Positions 34,845 through 44,442 of a stretch of DNA of 53,839 nucleotides are shown here, in pieces. Position 1 is the first letter of the stretch; each line of letters opens with the position of its first letter. The position numbers were made by a program, and so were the translations under genes. Origin of the DNA: Acidimicrobiia bacterium (lineage in GTDB: Bacteria > Actinomycetota > Acidimicrobiia > IMCC26256 > JAGPDB01); the NCBI GenBank assembly GCA_018057765.1, contig JAGPDB010000012.1, positions 1-53,839 of the forward strand, read 5' to 3'. The notes under the pieces are model-generated. The model ran no database searches and had not been told where the DNA came from. It saw only the letters and a list, made by a program, of their open reading frames with translations.

Positions 34845-35037
34845 GCGGATTACCTATCCAGAAGCCTATTTATACGCAATAATACGATTTTTACATGTAA
34901 AAGCATTACAAAAAGTATAAAAATGTCTTGTAAAATCATCATTTCTGTTTAAGAATTGTAGATAGCAAAACAAATATTTCATTTGTCCCGAAAAGGGTCC
35001 GATAGAACACGTAGATAATCATTGAGCAGGAGAAATA
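34845..35037. other. Gap between the Tad block and the secretion block
   Basis: The 193-base AT-rich stretch has no credible ORF or strong terminator hairpin. A GAGCAGGAG ribosome site ends it. It probably holds a promoter for the following genes, but no convincing -35/-10 pair is seen. Confidence 0.35.
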
Positions 35038-36078
35038 ATGCCAGAAGTAATGAGCATTGAAGTAGACGAAGAATTCGATACTCGTCCACCTTCACAACCA
35101 TTCGGGTTTCGTGGACCTGATGGTGATTTAAACATAGGTCTAATAGCAGGTATTGCAGTAGCAGTAGTTCTAGTTATTGCATTAATTTTAGTTGTGGCAA
35201 ACCCTTTTGGTTCTGATCCGCCTGCTGTAAAAGTTGAAACATGGTCTCCAAAAAACCCCTTATCAGATATACAAATTGTTCAATTATATTCTCTTGAAGA
35301 TTCTATTGCGCAAGATCTTCAATCGTCGTTAGATGAGTGGGCTAAATTTTATACAACCGGTGACATAACTGATTTAGAAGGTACCTTTGATATAGCGGGC
35401 AGCCAGTATGCGCTATTGTTAAATGGTGCTGCGGCTACAGAAACTACTCCAGCAGTTAAGAGTGCAGCCGAAGTTAAAGCAGATATAGAAGCATTGCCTG
35501 TAGAACCAGAAGTTGCAAAAGTTGAAATCATATCTGTTGCAAAAGTCGTGAAAAAAAGCAATCTTTTTACTGTGCGAGCAGTTCTTACCTGGACAGAACC
35601 AGGTAAAGAATCTAGTACCTATAAATGGGATGTCTCAATGAAAAAAGATTTGGATTCAAGCACATATTTACTTAATTCAATTAAGACTACCGATCCCGCA
35701 GCTGTAGGAGCCCTCGATTTCTGTGATGCTGTTACTTTGATTTCAAAATTAGACAAAGATTCTAAAGTAACCGAAAAATTAAATGGGCTAACTGGTGCTG
35801 AACAAAAGAATTCACTAGATAAGCTATTTGATATAAGAATAAAAGTATGGCAAACAGCACAACCAGCCTTCTTGCAATCTTCGGCAACAGACTCTGTTGG
35901 TGTAATTGTTTCACAATACAAGCAAGCGAAAAAGTTGCTTGAAGAATCTGAATCTTTAGAAGCCTTCTATGAAAACTTTGTGAAACTAAATGAAGATGAT
36001 GCAACTACTAGTGCGCATGCGGAAGTAGTTTCTGCAGCACAAAGCGATGATTGTACTGCTGATATTAGTGAGCGCTAG
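35038..36078 (+). CDS. Membrane-anchored NTF2-like/VirB8-like protein of unknown function
   Basis: The 346-residue protein has a polar N-terminus, one membrane segment (about 33-54) and a large extracytoplasmic part. Residues about 75-215 show alternating strands with a helix first (SIAQDLQSSLDEWAKFYTTG) and a strand pair near LFTVRAVLTWTEPGK, resembling the NTF2-like fold of VirB8/TcpC T4SS scaffold proteins. I cannot confirm the family by eye. It leads the secretion block. Confidence 0.6.
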   Translation: MPEVMSIEVDEEFDTRPPSQPFGFRGPDGDLNIGLIAGIAVAVVLVIALILVVANPFGSDPPAVKVETWSPKNPLSDIQIVQLYSLEDSIAQDLQSSLDEWAKFYTTGDITDLEGTFDIAGSQYALLLNGAAATETTPAVKSAAEVKADIEALPVEPEVAKVEIISVAKVVKKSNLFTVRAVLTWTEPGKESSTYKWDVSMKKDLDSSTYLLNSIKTTDPAAVGALDFCDAVTLISKLDKDSKVTEKLNGLTGAEQKNSLDKLFDIRIKVWQTAQPAFLQSSATDSVGVIVSQYKQAKKLLEESESLEAFYENFVKLNEDDATTSAHAEVVSAAQSDDCTADISER

Positions 36079-36088
36079 TGGGGTAAAA

Positions 36089-36805
36089 GTGGGTAAATAC
36101 AAATATATTGGTTTTCGTTTAGCGATACTAGTTATTATGGCTACTGTTACTGTTTTGTTTTCGGGTTGTTCAAATAGTTCAGAAAAAGAAAGTTCTCCTA
36201 AAACGAGTAAAATCAGTTTTACATCAAACGGCGATAAATCTGATGCTTCCAAACCCGAAAATAATACTTTTATTAGTGTTTCAAAAATAAACTCTGAAAT
36301 TGGTGCTAAATCATTTGCTTATAAAATATCAAGCGCATTTGTTTCTACGGACATCAAAGACGGCAAGCTTCTAGAAAAATATATATCAAGTAATGCTGTT
36401 GATAATATTTTAAGTAATTTAATTCAACGAAATAACTCTGATGTATTGCCGTCGATATCTTTCTCGCCCATTGGGGTCACTGCAACTACATTTAGGCCAG
36501 GAGAAGCTGAAGTAGCAGTTTTAGGGCTCAGCTATACATCTGGTAGCGGAGGTATTACTTCTAGATATAAAGAAATATTATTTACTTTTGATTTTAACTC
36601 GACATGGAAAGTCAAAAACTATTTAATTTCAAAAGTTGATGGCCTTGCGGGCAATGATGATATTTTAGACACTAGTTTTCTTGTATATATTGATAGCTTT
36701 TTCACGCCAGGTGACGAAATAAATAGTGAAGAGAAAAAAGTTGTAGAAACTTCAAAAGTTAAAAATGGTACACAATTAACACAACCAGCATTTGCTGGAG
36801 AATAA
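36089..36805 (+). CDS. Lipoprotein with NTF2-like domain pattern, secretion cluster
   Basis: The 238-residue protein has a lipoprotein signal peptide (hydrophobic about 8-24, Cys27 in LFSGC) and a soluble domain with a late strand pair (YKEILFTFDFNSTWKVKNY) resembling the end of NTF2-like domains. The GTG at 36089 was chosen because it gives a clean signal peptide; a longer in-frame start overlaps the upstream gene. It lies 10 bases after that gene, so co-transcription is likely. Confidence 0.6.
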   Translation: MGKYKYIGFRLAILVIMATVTVLFSGCSNSSEKESSPKTSKISFTSNGDKSDASKPENNTFISVSKINSEIGAKSFAYKISSAFVSTDIKDGKLLEKYISSNAVDNILSNLIQRNNSDVLPSISFSPIGVTATTFRPGEAEVAVLGLSYTSGSGGITSRYKEILFTFDFNSTWKVKNYLISKVDGLAGNDDILDTSFLVYIDSFFTPGDEINSEEKKVVETSKVKNGTQLTQPAFAGE

Positions 36806-36817
36806 CGGAATTAGAAT

Positions 36818-38179
36818 ATGGGTATTATAAGAAAGTTAGCATTACCAGATAATACAAAAAGTAATCGTTTAACGAGAGCTTTGCAAATAGATAATAAAGA
36901 GCAAAACAATTATTTACGTGGCTTGGTAATTCCAGCAGGAGCGAACGGTAATTCTAGTGATATTCCGTTTGAAGAAGATCCACTTCTAGCTATTCTTTAT
37001 CACCATGTGGTAAATATGGGCGATATAACTAGACAAGTGCCTCTAAATAGAATGCTTTTACAATGCGATTTGGACTTAAAGACTGCTGGTGGCAATCTAG
37101 TAGAACAAGAGAGAATAAGTAAATTGATTAATGGTGATCCGACTTTGCCTGATACGGATCCACTTAAGCGTGGGATTAAAGGGATAAAGACCGATGAATT
37201 AAATAATGCTAGACAAAACCTAGTGTACCTTCAAAATGGTACTACTGCGGATATACGTAATTCTGGGAAATCTACACCTCCTGCACTAACAGAATTCTTA
37301 ATAAACATGGAAAGATTAGTTTTAATATGTTCTCAAATTCAAGAGATTGTAGATTATGAGAACACTGAACATCAAAAAGCGGAAATTGATGCGCAAGCTA
37401 ATGGTCAACAAATTAATCCATGTTGTCCGATGACGAGCCATGCCACATTATATGGACTAGTTGATATCGCGGTATCATTAGCCGATACAAGCAGAAAGAC
37501 ACTATCTGATGTTTTGCAAATGGCGGAACAAAGCATATTGCCTCATGTCGAAGGAGTCTCACAAGCTCAAAAAGATTTATGTTCTAGGCAATACGAAGAT
37601 GTTATGAATTACGGAGTGGAATCTTTGGCACGCGCAGAACAAAACTACGATGGCTTTGTTAAAGATCCAAGCATACATCCTAAAGTATCGCTGCTTCTTG
37701 CACGTTTTGTTGACAGAGAACATTCCGCTGTGGGCACAAGGGCTCCAGCATTGGGTACTAACGATGTTCGGATTAAACTTCTAGTTAATAAAGAGATTTA
37801 TAACAACACTGTTGATAGAAGCCAGCTTACAATGCCTCAAACAAACTTTGGGCAGACAGAACTATTAGTTGCTGAACATCAAGCAGCTGAAACAAGTGCA
37901 GATCGACGGCCAGGTACACAAGTAGTAAAACTAGCTCGTCAAGCTTTAAGGTTAGATCTTGGTAATAGTTACAAGTCTTTAATTGTTCCTGAAATTACAG
38001 TACCAGTCGGTGTGAATCCACCGCCATGGGTACCGACTCTTACGATTACGCCTCCGGGTCCGACACCACTTACACCTCCTGGTCCACTACCGGGTCCACC
38101 ACCGGGTCCGACACCACTTACACCTCCTGGTCCACTACCGGGTCCACCACCTGGTCCACCACCGTTCCCTTTTCCGTGA
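36818..38179 (+). CDS. Unrecognised helical protein with PPGP-repeat tail, secretion cluster
   Basis: The 453-residue protein has no signal peptide or membrane segment. Residues 1-400 are mostly helical, including LVYLQNG, LERLVLICSQIQEIVDYENTE-like stretches and CCPMTSHATLYGLVDIA; the tail (about 405-453) is a PPGP/TPLTPPGP repeat. No domain is recognised. It lies 12 bases after the lipoprotein gene and ends before a strong terminator, so it belongs to this transcript. A cytoplasmic substrate or adaptor is possible. Confidence 0.6.
   Translation: MGIIRKLALPDNTKSNRLTRALQIDNKEQNNYLRGLVIPAGANGNSSDIPFEEDPLLAILYHHVVNMGDITRQVPLNRMLLQCDLDLKTAGGNLVEQERISKLINGDPTLPDTDPLKRGIKGIKTDELNNARQNLVYLQNGTTADIRNSGKSTPPALTEFLINMERLVLICSQIQEIVDYENTEHQKAEIDAQANGQQINPCCPMTSHATLYGLVDIAVSLADTSRKTLSDVLQMAEQSILPHVEGVSQAQKDLCSRQYEDVMNYGVESLARAEQNYDGFVKDPSIHPKVSLLLARFVDREHSAVGTRAPALGTNDVRIKLLVNKEIYNNTVDRSQLTMPQTNFGQTELLVAEHQAAETSADRRPGTQVVKLARQALRLDLGNSYKSLIVPEITVPVGVNPPPWVPTLTITPPGPTPLTPPGPLPGPPPGPTPLTPPGPLPGPPPGPPPFPFP
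38054..38155 (+). repeat. 48-base tandem repeat encoding PPGP/TPLTPPGP
   Basis: Two copies of a 48-base unit begin at 38054 and 38102, with a degenerate continuation. They encode the proline-rich tail of the 453-residue protein. The unit length equals that of the jag repeat but the sequences differ. Confidence 0.85.
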
Positions 38180-38257
38180 CAAACTTTTAATTGAGGACAC
38201 AATTAGTTTGCGTTTAATTTTTACAGAATTGTAATTCTAGCTAGGAAAATCGGCATA

Positions 38258-38290
38258 AAAAATGGAGGTCTAAAATAGACCTCCATTTTT
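38258..38290. terminator. Bidirectional rho-independent terminator
   Basis: AAAAATGGAGGTCTA and TAGACCTCCATTTTT form a perfect 15-bp stem with a 3-base loop. A T run on each strand makes it usable in both directions. It separates the plus-strand 453-residue gene from the minus-strand lipoprotein-like gene. Confidence 0.93.
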
Positions 38291-38307
38291 ATGATTAATT
38301 AATAAAG

Positions 38308-38841
38308 CTAATATCCGATTTCTATTACTAGTGGTTCCTGAAGAGCTGCTGCTGCAGCAAATAGCTCTTCGTCGCTCGCTACATCGCTTTGGCCTAATGC
38401 CACAGTTTCCCCATCCCCACATACTTTAGGTATCCCATCTGCGCCACTCAAAGAGTCAGTAACATCTCCGTTGCCAAGTACTTCGGCTTCGTCTGGATCT
38501 GTCACTCCGGAAAATGCAACTGCTACATCGGGTCCAATAACTGTGGCTTCTCCAGATGCTGGGTCTCGTATTGTTAATGTACATGCACCATTCGCGCCTA
38601 GTTGCACTGTATTAAGTGGTGGTTCTGTAGTTGCGGTTGGTATCTCAACACCAGCTGGTCCAGTTCCCTCAACTCCTCCGTTTACATCTTGTGGTTGTAC
38701 CACTTGACCTGTCTCTGGGTTAATAAGAACAGTCTGTACAACAGGTGTTGGTGCCTCTTCTTCTCCACCACAATGTGTCGCCACCACGCCACATGCTCCT
38801 GCTATGCCAATTACAGCTACTAGACCTCTAACACTTACCAT
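38308..38841 (-). CDS. Exported acidic protein of unknown function
   Basis: The 177-residue protein has a hydrophobic N-terminal segment (about 6-22) with cysteines at 17 and 24 but no canonical lipobox, then an acidic Pro/Thr/Gly-rich region. The end contains EELFAAAAALQEPLVIEIGY. It looks exported, and base composition is less AT-rich than the neighbours. It is on the minus strand inside the cluster, next to the wall hydrolase gene. No family recognised. Confidence 0.6.
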   Translation of the reverse strand: MVSVRGLVAVIGIAGACGVVATHCGGEEEAPTPVVQTVLINPETGQVVQPQDVNGGVEGTGPAGVEIPTATTEPPLNTVQLGANGACTLTIRDPASGEATVIGPDVAVAFSGVTDPDEAEVLGNGDVTDSLSGADGIPKVCGDGETVALGQSDVASDEELFAAAAALQEPLVIEIGY

Positions 38842-38939
38842 GTCTCTCCTTATTTTTGTTTTTGTAATGTATAAATTTATTCACTGTCTAACACTTTAGC
38901 ACTATGTCCACTTTAAAGCAATATATGACCATATGCATC

Positions 38940-40535
38940 TTAATTGCCGTTTGTAGACCAATGCCATGGTTCGGATGGTAAATTCTTGTAACCATATTCA
39001 GCAGCATGGATTCTAAGCCAATTAAAACATGCGCTACCTGAACCTATAGTTCCTCCCCCATTGCAAGTAAAGTCAATAGCTAAACCACGCTGGTGCATTG
39101 AAGTACCAGGACGAGCTGTTGGTGGGCTACAAGAGCTTGCAGGCATCTCATAAATTGCATAATGCGAGCTACCGCAATTCGATCTTCTTACAGATAGCTG
39201 TCCTGCGGGGTCTCTATAGCCACCCCCGCCAGGAGATAACCCAGCGGCTTTCATAGCTGTAAGCATTGCGTCAACATTTTTAGCCACAGCATTATTGACC
39301 TGTATGCCCTGAACGTTAGTGATTTGAGTAATACCAACTGGTCCTGTAGGCAAGCCTGAAGCATCAGGTAAACCAGGGGTTGCGCCAGCACCTCCTGAAT
39401 TGCACTCTAATTTTGCTGTATCTACGGCTGGTTCTGCATACTCACCTACACCTCCAGCATCAGTTGTTGCTGCTTGGGCTGGTTTTATCCTTCCTAAATA
39501 TTTAGCTGTCCAGTTGCCTTGATCTGTGGGAAATGATGCAGCTTTATAACCAAATACTGAACGTGCAGCTACTGCATTTATGTCAAGCATACGAGATGTT
39601 GAGGGACCGTAATCAGTCTGTTGTACATTTGCAGCTTTTCCATTTGGTGCAACTACGTACCACCATCCTCCCAGTGTTCCATGGTTATATATAGCAATTC
39701 CGGGGTTATTGTTGCTTGCGCCTGAGAGAGCTGGAATATTATTGTCACCATGGTCAACAAAGTTTGTAACTGGGTCGTTTGCATAAACGGATGCAAACCC
39801 AGCATATGCTTGTCCTATAGCAACATTATCATCTGGTCTTGCTTTAGATCTGCCCGTGCTCAGCATTGGAGGAGGGGCATTAGAGCCTACACTAGTGTCG
39901 GAAGTTCCTGGCGTTCCTGCTCCTGTTGCTGCTATAAATTTATTGTAAAATCCCATCCATTTAGCTTGATACTCTCTAGGGGTAGGGTTTAAACCAATTT
40001 TTTTATCCCATTCTGCACCAGTTGGTTTGTGACCTAGTAGCCAAATTGGACCTACGAGATCGACGCTATTATCTAATAGTATTTTTTCGACGGCAGCTTT
40101 TGCTACTTCATCTTGTACATTTGGGGGTGCTAAATATGCATCAGAGAAATCTCCGTATTTTTGCCATATCGATTTATGCCCATTCCATGTGCCTCTTAAA
40201 AATTGATAACCCCCACTTGCTGTAGAGCCTGCTCCACCAGGGGGATCAAGATATATTTCAGGAGCAGTATTACCGCTATGCTCATTAGCCCTGATTGTTT
40301 GGAGGATCACGTCCATCTGCCCACCAAAGGTTATACCAGGGCTTATACCTGTTTCATTGCACATTTTATCGTATGCATTATTGGCTTGTTCCTGTGCTTC
40401 TTTACCAGAACTCAATATGGCCACTACAGCAATAATAATTATTGCAAAAAGCACTATTATGCTAAAAATTGGTATACCGACAGCGGCACGCACTTTTTTA
40501 CTCTTCCATAGGGAAGCCGCTATTTTCGGATTCAT
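38940..40535 (-). CDS. Three-domain cell-wall hydrolase (transglycosylase-like, DPBB-like, VanY-like)
   Basis: The 531-residue protein has an N-in membrane anchor (about 20-42). Domain 1 (about 70-205) is lysozyme/transglycosylase-like, with Glu85 in RANEHSGN and SGGYQFLRGTWNG. Domain 2 (about 235-345) looks like a double-psi beta-barrel (IAIYNHGTLGGWWYVV, DINAVAARSVFG). Domain 3 (about 405-531) is a VanY/M15 D-Ala-D-Ala carboxypeptidase-like peptidase with ligands His481 and Asp488 in SMHQRGLAIDF and His525 in EPWHWS. It probably opens peptidoglycan for the secretion machine, like VirB1. Confidence 0.82.
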   Translation of the reverse strand: MNPKIAASLWKSKKVRAAVGIPIFSIIVLFAIIIIAVVAILSSGKEAQEQANNAYDKMCNETGISPGITFGGQMDVILQTIRANEHSGNTAPEIYLDPPGGAGSTASGGYQFLRGTWNGHKSIWQKYGDFSDAYLAPPNVQDEVAKAAVEKILLDNSVDLVGPIWLLGHKPTGAEWDKKIGLNPTPREYQAKWMGFYNKFIAATGAGTPGTSDTSVGSNAPPPMLSTGRSKARPDDNVAIGQAYAGFASVYANDPVTNFVDHGDNNIPALSGASNNNPGIAIYNHGTLGGWWYVVAPNGKAANVQQTDYGPSTSRMLDINAVAARSVFGYKAASFPTDQGNWTAKYLGRIKPAQAATTDAGGVGEYAEPAVDTAKLECNSGGAGATPGLPDASGLPTGPVGITQITNVQGIQVNNAVAKNVDAMLTAMKAAGLSPGGGGYRDPAGQLSVRRSNCGSSHYAIYEMPASSCSPPTARPGTSMHQRGLAIDFTCNGGGTIGSGSACFNWLRIHAAEYGYKNLPSEPWHWSTNGN

Positions 40536-40637
40536 ATCGCAATTATAGATTACGAATTAAAATTTGTAAATACATATTGCGAATATGACGAAATTGATTT
40601 ATAATAAAAATATTCAATCTACCACGGAGGTAAAAAA

Positions 40638-40943
40638 ATGGACATGTCAATACTAATGAAAGACGAATACGCTACTATAGCGCCCGATGCTACCAAAATT
40701 CCAGGTGCAGAACGATTACTAACAATCGTAAATGGAATTGGTGGATGGGGACTCATACTTTGTGTAGCAGCAATTGTTATAGCTGCCATCATATGGGCAT
40801 TCGGAGCACAGAGCCAAAACCAAGCGCAAGCTACTCAAGGTAAAAAAGGCGTTCTTGTCGCAATTCTTTGTGCAGCAATAATTATCGCTGCTCCACAACT
40901 AATTAAATGGGGTGCTTCTTTCGGTAAAGAATTTAAAGGTTAA
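40638..40943 (+). CDS. VirB2-like small two-helix membrane protein
   Basis: The 101-residue protein has a polar N-terminus and two membrane segments (about 35-55 and 70-90) joined by a short polar loop containing GAQSQNQAQATQGKKG. Size and topology match VirB2/TrbC-type subunits and the small proteins (DUF6112-like) beside SCO6880 genes in Actinobacteria. A strong GGAGG precedes the ATG. A conventional cleaved signal peptide is not obvious. Confidence 0.68.
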   Translation: MDMSILMKDEYATIAPDATKIPGAERLLTIVNGIGGWGLILCVAAIVIAAIIWAFGAQSQNQAQATQGKKGVLVAILCAAIIIAAPQLIKWGASFGKEFKG

Positions 40944-41017
40944 ATCTGTTTCCGATATTTTAATTAGATCAGATAATAAAAGAATATAAACAATAAATTC
41001 CGTGGAAAGGAGTTTAG

Positions 41018-41767
41018 ATGGCATTTAAAATTAAACGTCGTGTGACTCCTTTGGATGAAAATCAAAAGCGACAGAGACAGATAGCGATAATTGCTATTTT
41101 TCTTTCTGTCGCTTTGTTTTTCATAGGTTTCCAAATCGGAAAAAACAATACTAATGAAAATACTACATTAGCTAAGCAAGATAAATCAAGTAAATCAGTT
41201 GAATTTGGTGGCAAAATAGATAAATCACAAATCACAAATACGGGACCAAAAAATTTCTCGCTAGTGGTTCCAACAGGTTTTTCAAAATCAGAAGATGGTG
41301 CAATTAAAGCTGGTGCAACTTATGTAGAAAGTTGGCCACAACTTTTATTCTCAACAGACTTTGATACAGCTGCTGCAATTAATTTTGTGACTACATCAGA
41401 ATCAACAGAATTAAGAAAATCTTTAGCGGCAACTATAACTAGTGCACGTGAATCGTTGTCTGGTGCAATTGCAAATCAAGCATTTCATCAAAGTGTTCCT
41501 TTAAAAATTAAAGTTAACTCCGCAGACAGTACAAATGTTTCTCTAACGATTTGGTCTCTAGAATTATGGGCATCAGCGGGTGAATTAGAACCTCAATCAA
41601 CATTTGATTTCCAGGATATGAAATTAGTTTATGTAGATAATGATTGGAAGATAAGTTCTTGGATAACATCTCCGGGACCAACTCCAGAATGGAAATATAG
41701 AGACCAACCATTAGATTCAATAAATTTTATTGGAGCAATTTCTCAATTCAAGGAGTATAAGCGATGA
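41018..41767 (+). CDS. Membrane-anchored VirB8/TcpC-like protein
   Basis: The 249-residue protein has a basic N-terminus, one membrane segment (about 22-40) and an extracytoplasmic NTF2-like domain pattern: helix region AAAINFVTTSESTELRKSL, then strands ending FQDMKLVYVDNDWKISSWI. Single-helix plus NTF2 domain is the VirB8/TcpC scaffold layout. A GGAAAGGAG ribosome site supports the start. It overlaps the VirB6-like gene by 4 bases. Confidence 0.68.
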   Translation: MAFKIKRRVTPLDENQKRQRQIAIIAIFLSVALFFIGFQIGKNNTNENTTLAKQDKSSKSVEFGGKIDKSQITNTGPKNFSLVVPTGFSKSEDGAIKAGATYVESWPQLLFSTDFDTAAAINFVTTSESTELRKSLAATITSARESLSGAIANQAFHQSVPLKIKVNSADSTNVSLTIWSLELWASAGELEPQSTFDFQDMKLVYVDNDWKISSWITSPGPTPEWKYRDQPLDSINFIGAISQFKEYKR

Positions 41768-44304
41768 TAAAAAATAAATTTGCTGCAAAATTTTTACTTT
41801 TTATAATGGTATTTTCTACTGTTTCGTCAATTTTGCCAGCAATAGGTGCGTTTGCAAATACTAATAAAGTAAAAACTGTTGTAGCGGATAAGAAAACGCA
41901 AACTTTAAACGATATATATAAAGTTACAACTGGATCAACTGCAGTAAAATCTGCAGGATCGACACCTGTTACTCAAGCATCTGTAATCACATTACTTGAC
42001 GATGCTGAAAAAGATGGAAAAAAATTCGACATGATCGGAAAAGACGAGAGAGCAGCACTAGAAGATTTAGAAAATACTGATATGTGTGGGCGTCATGATG
42101 GCGGTTGGATAGGACTAGGGTCATTGGGCGATTCAACATATTTAGAAATGTTACTATTTCTTGTTGGTGACGCTTCAGGAGCTAAATTCGATAAAGTTAC
42201 GAAAAAATCTCTCGCTGAGTTTAATTTAAAACCAGACATGGTCCCATCAACTAATTACAAATGTTTTCCAAAAGAATGGAAAGAAGCATATCCAACAAAG
42301 GATGTTTGGCAAGCACACCAAGAAGCATTAGGTAAAAGAAGCTGTGGTACTTTTGAGATGGACTGTAAAGTCGAAAAAATGATTAAACAATGGCTTCGAA
42401 GAGGAATAGTCATGGGAATGACTTGGATTTTAGATATCGCAACTGGTTCTGGCTCCGGTGAGGCCGCTGATGCATGTAGGCCAAATAGAAGTACTGGAAG
42501 TGGAGCGGATGTAATCGATTCAAATGATCTAGTCAAAGGTTTTGATGCAGCTAGCGCAGGGAAATGTGATTCCTTTCTAAAAAAATATTATGCTCAGGGA
42601 ACTATTGTGAATCATGATGAGGGTACCCAAGAACTAGCTGCTGGAACAAGTATCAAAGTGGCTGGCAATCCTATGAGCCCTGCAAGTACTAGTAATCCTA
42701 ACGGTGGTAGGACCTCAGGGGGCCATATGAGTCCCGCAAGTACTAGTGCCTCTGATGCTGCTGCTGCTGCTCGTAGTGAAAAAGGCGCAACTTCAGTAAA
42801 TTACAAGAGTACGAAATTATTTTATGGAAAGTCTTCATCGATTGCATTTTTCCTTGCTATGGCTATGATAATCGGTGCTGTAATTCAAGGAATGGTCCAA
42901 GGAAAGCCTGTGGTTATCGCTAAGGTTGTACTTATTTATGTTCCAATTTTTGGTTTTGGTATATTTTTGGCTCCGACATTAACCAAATATATGCTCGAAT
43001 TTATAGATGGAATCTCATATTATATGGCGGATAATTCTGCAGCTGATATAAATAATATTGCTGGTGCGTTTGGAACAACAGCAGCTGGTGGAATTATGGG
43101 CGCGCCAGGTGCTGCTGGAGCACTAGGTACAGCAGGTGCTCTAGCCATGGGTGGATTAATGGCAGATTTAATGGGTAAAGCCTTTATGGCCTTAGTGATT
43201 ATAGTGGGAGCTTTCATATTTGTTTCTTTAGCACTTTGGGCTCTGATGATGTTTCGTGAAGCTAGTATTTTGATGGTTTTGGCCCTCTTACCGATTGCTC
43301 TCTCTATGGCTATATGGCCAGCATTAGCAAAAATTGCACAAAAATTCATCAAACTATTAATGTCGCTAATTGTTTCGAAAGTGCCGATTGTTATGGCTCT
43401 ATCTATGGGTATAAATATGCTTAGTCAATGGGTAATAGACCATCCAGCTCCTGCAGGTGGAGTTGGGTCTGGGGCACCTGGAACTGATGCTGGTGGAATG
43501 CGAGCTTTCGTTCTCGCTACAGCAATTTTCGGTATTGCATTAGCAGCACCAACCTTTGTCATTACACTATTCGATGCGGTTGGCGATATGGCTCAAACAA
43601 TGGGTTCAAAATTACATACAGGTGCTGTTAGAGGTGCCATTAGTGCAACCACTTTGAAAGCCAACATGGGTCAACAATTCGGTGCTGCAAAGAATGGAGC
43701 AACTCTAGGAATAGGTGGCGGAGGCGCTGGAACAGCTCTTAGCCGTGGTGGTCCACCTGCGTCATCGCCACCAGGTGCACCGGCAGCCCCAGCACCTGGA
43801 CCAGGTACTCCAGCACCGGGAGCTCCAACAGCCACACCAGGTTCTCCGGCGGCTTCAACTTCAACAGCTGCACCAGGTACGGCTCCAGCAGGTGCTGGTA
43901 CTCCAGCTGATGATGGTCCAGGCGGATTCTGGGAAGGTGTTAGGGATACAAGTAGTCAATTTGATGATCCTCATAACCCAGCGAGTCGTGATGGTAGAGG
44001 CTTCCCAGCTAAGAAATTTAGAAATGGTGGTTTAGGTCAACACGTTGGTAACGGTATCAATAACAGAGCTTTAAGAAACGAGCGAAAGAACCAGGAAGCT
44101 CGTCCTAATGCGAGTATAGGTAGATCATTAAGAACCTTGAAAAACTCAGCTTTGGGTGGTCTTGGGGGTCATATTCACGGCCAAGGAAAGCTAAATGCAG
44201 CCGGTATGAGACGAAAGCTAGCTGTTGGTAATCCCGTTTCACTTGCCATGAATATCCACAGAGGCGCAAAAGGTGTTAGAGATGTAAAAAATGAATATAA
44301 CTAG
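41764..44304 (+). CDS. VirB6/TrbL-like polytopic channel protein
   Basis: The 846-residue protein has a signal peptide-like start (about 1-32), an extracytoplasmic region (about 33-350), six membrane segments (about 358-377, 382-405, 470-496, 499-521, 531-556, 579-602) and a long cytoplasmic tail rich in Pro, Ala and Gly (about 660-715) and then basic. VirB6/TrbL proteins form the T4SS inner-membrane channel. The segment MSPASTS occurs twice near 303 and 322. A GGAG site precedes the ATG. It overlaps the preceding gene. Confidence 0.78.
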   Translation: MIKNKFAAKFLLFIMVFSTVSSILPAIGAFANTNKVKTVVADKKTQTLNDIYKVTTGSTAVKSAGSTPVTQASVITLLDDAEKDGKKFDMIGKDERAALEDLENTDMCGRHDGGWIGLGSLGDSTYLEMLLFLVGDASGAKFDKVTKKSLAEFNLKPDMVPSTNYKCFPKEWKEAYPTKDVWQAHQEALGKRSCGTFEMDCKVEKMIKQWLRRGIVMGMTWILDIATGSGSGEAADACRPNRSTGSGADVIDSNDLVKGFDAASAGKCDSFLKKYYAQGTIVNHDEGTQELAAGTSIKVAGNPMSPASTSNPNGGRTSGGHMSPASTSASDAAAAARSEKGATSVNYKSTKLFYGKSSSIAFFLAMAMIIGAVIQGMVQGKPVVIAKVVLIYVPIFGFGIFLAPTLTKYMLEFIDGISYYMADNSAADINNIAGAFGTTAAGGIMGAPGAAGALGTAGALAMGGLMADLMGKAFMALVIIVGAFIFVSLALWALMMFREASILMVLALLPIALSMAIWPALAKIAQKFIKLLMSLIVSKVPIVMALSMGINMLSQWVIDHPAPAGGVGSGAPGTDAGGMRAFVLATAIFGIALAAPTFVITLFDAVGDMAQTMGSKLHTGAVRGAISATTLKANMGQQFGAAKNGATLGIGGGGAGTALSRGGPPASSPPGAPAAPAPGPGTPAPGAPTATPGSPAASTSTAAPGTAPAGAGTPADDGPGGFWEGVRDTSSQFDDPHNPASRDGRGFPAKKFRNGGLGQHVGNGINNRALRNERKNQEARPNASIGRSLRTLKNSALGGLGGHIHGQGKLNAAGMRRKLAVGNPVSLAMNIHRGAKGVRDVKNEYN

Positions 44305-44442
44305 TAAATAACAGTTTTTAGGTCATTAAGTTAATGGCCTAAAGCGACGACTATAAATAGGATTATGTCATAAAATATGAGACTGCAAGGAAGCAGGTAA
44401 CAGATAAGAAGACAAAAAGTATAAGTACGAAAGTAAGGGAAT

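Noticed and set aside
44319-44343. Inverted repeat after the VirB6-like gene as a terminator
   Set aside because: The stem is about 11 bp with a G-T pair, but no T run follows on either strand; termination inside the cluster would also be unlikely.
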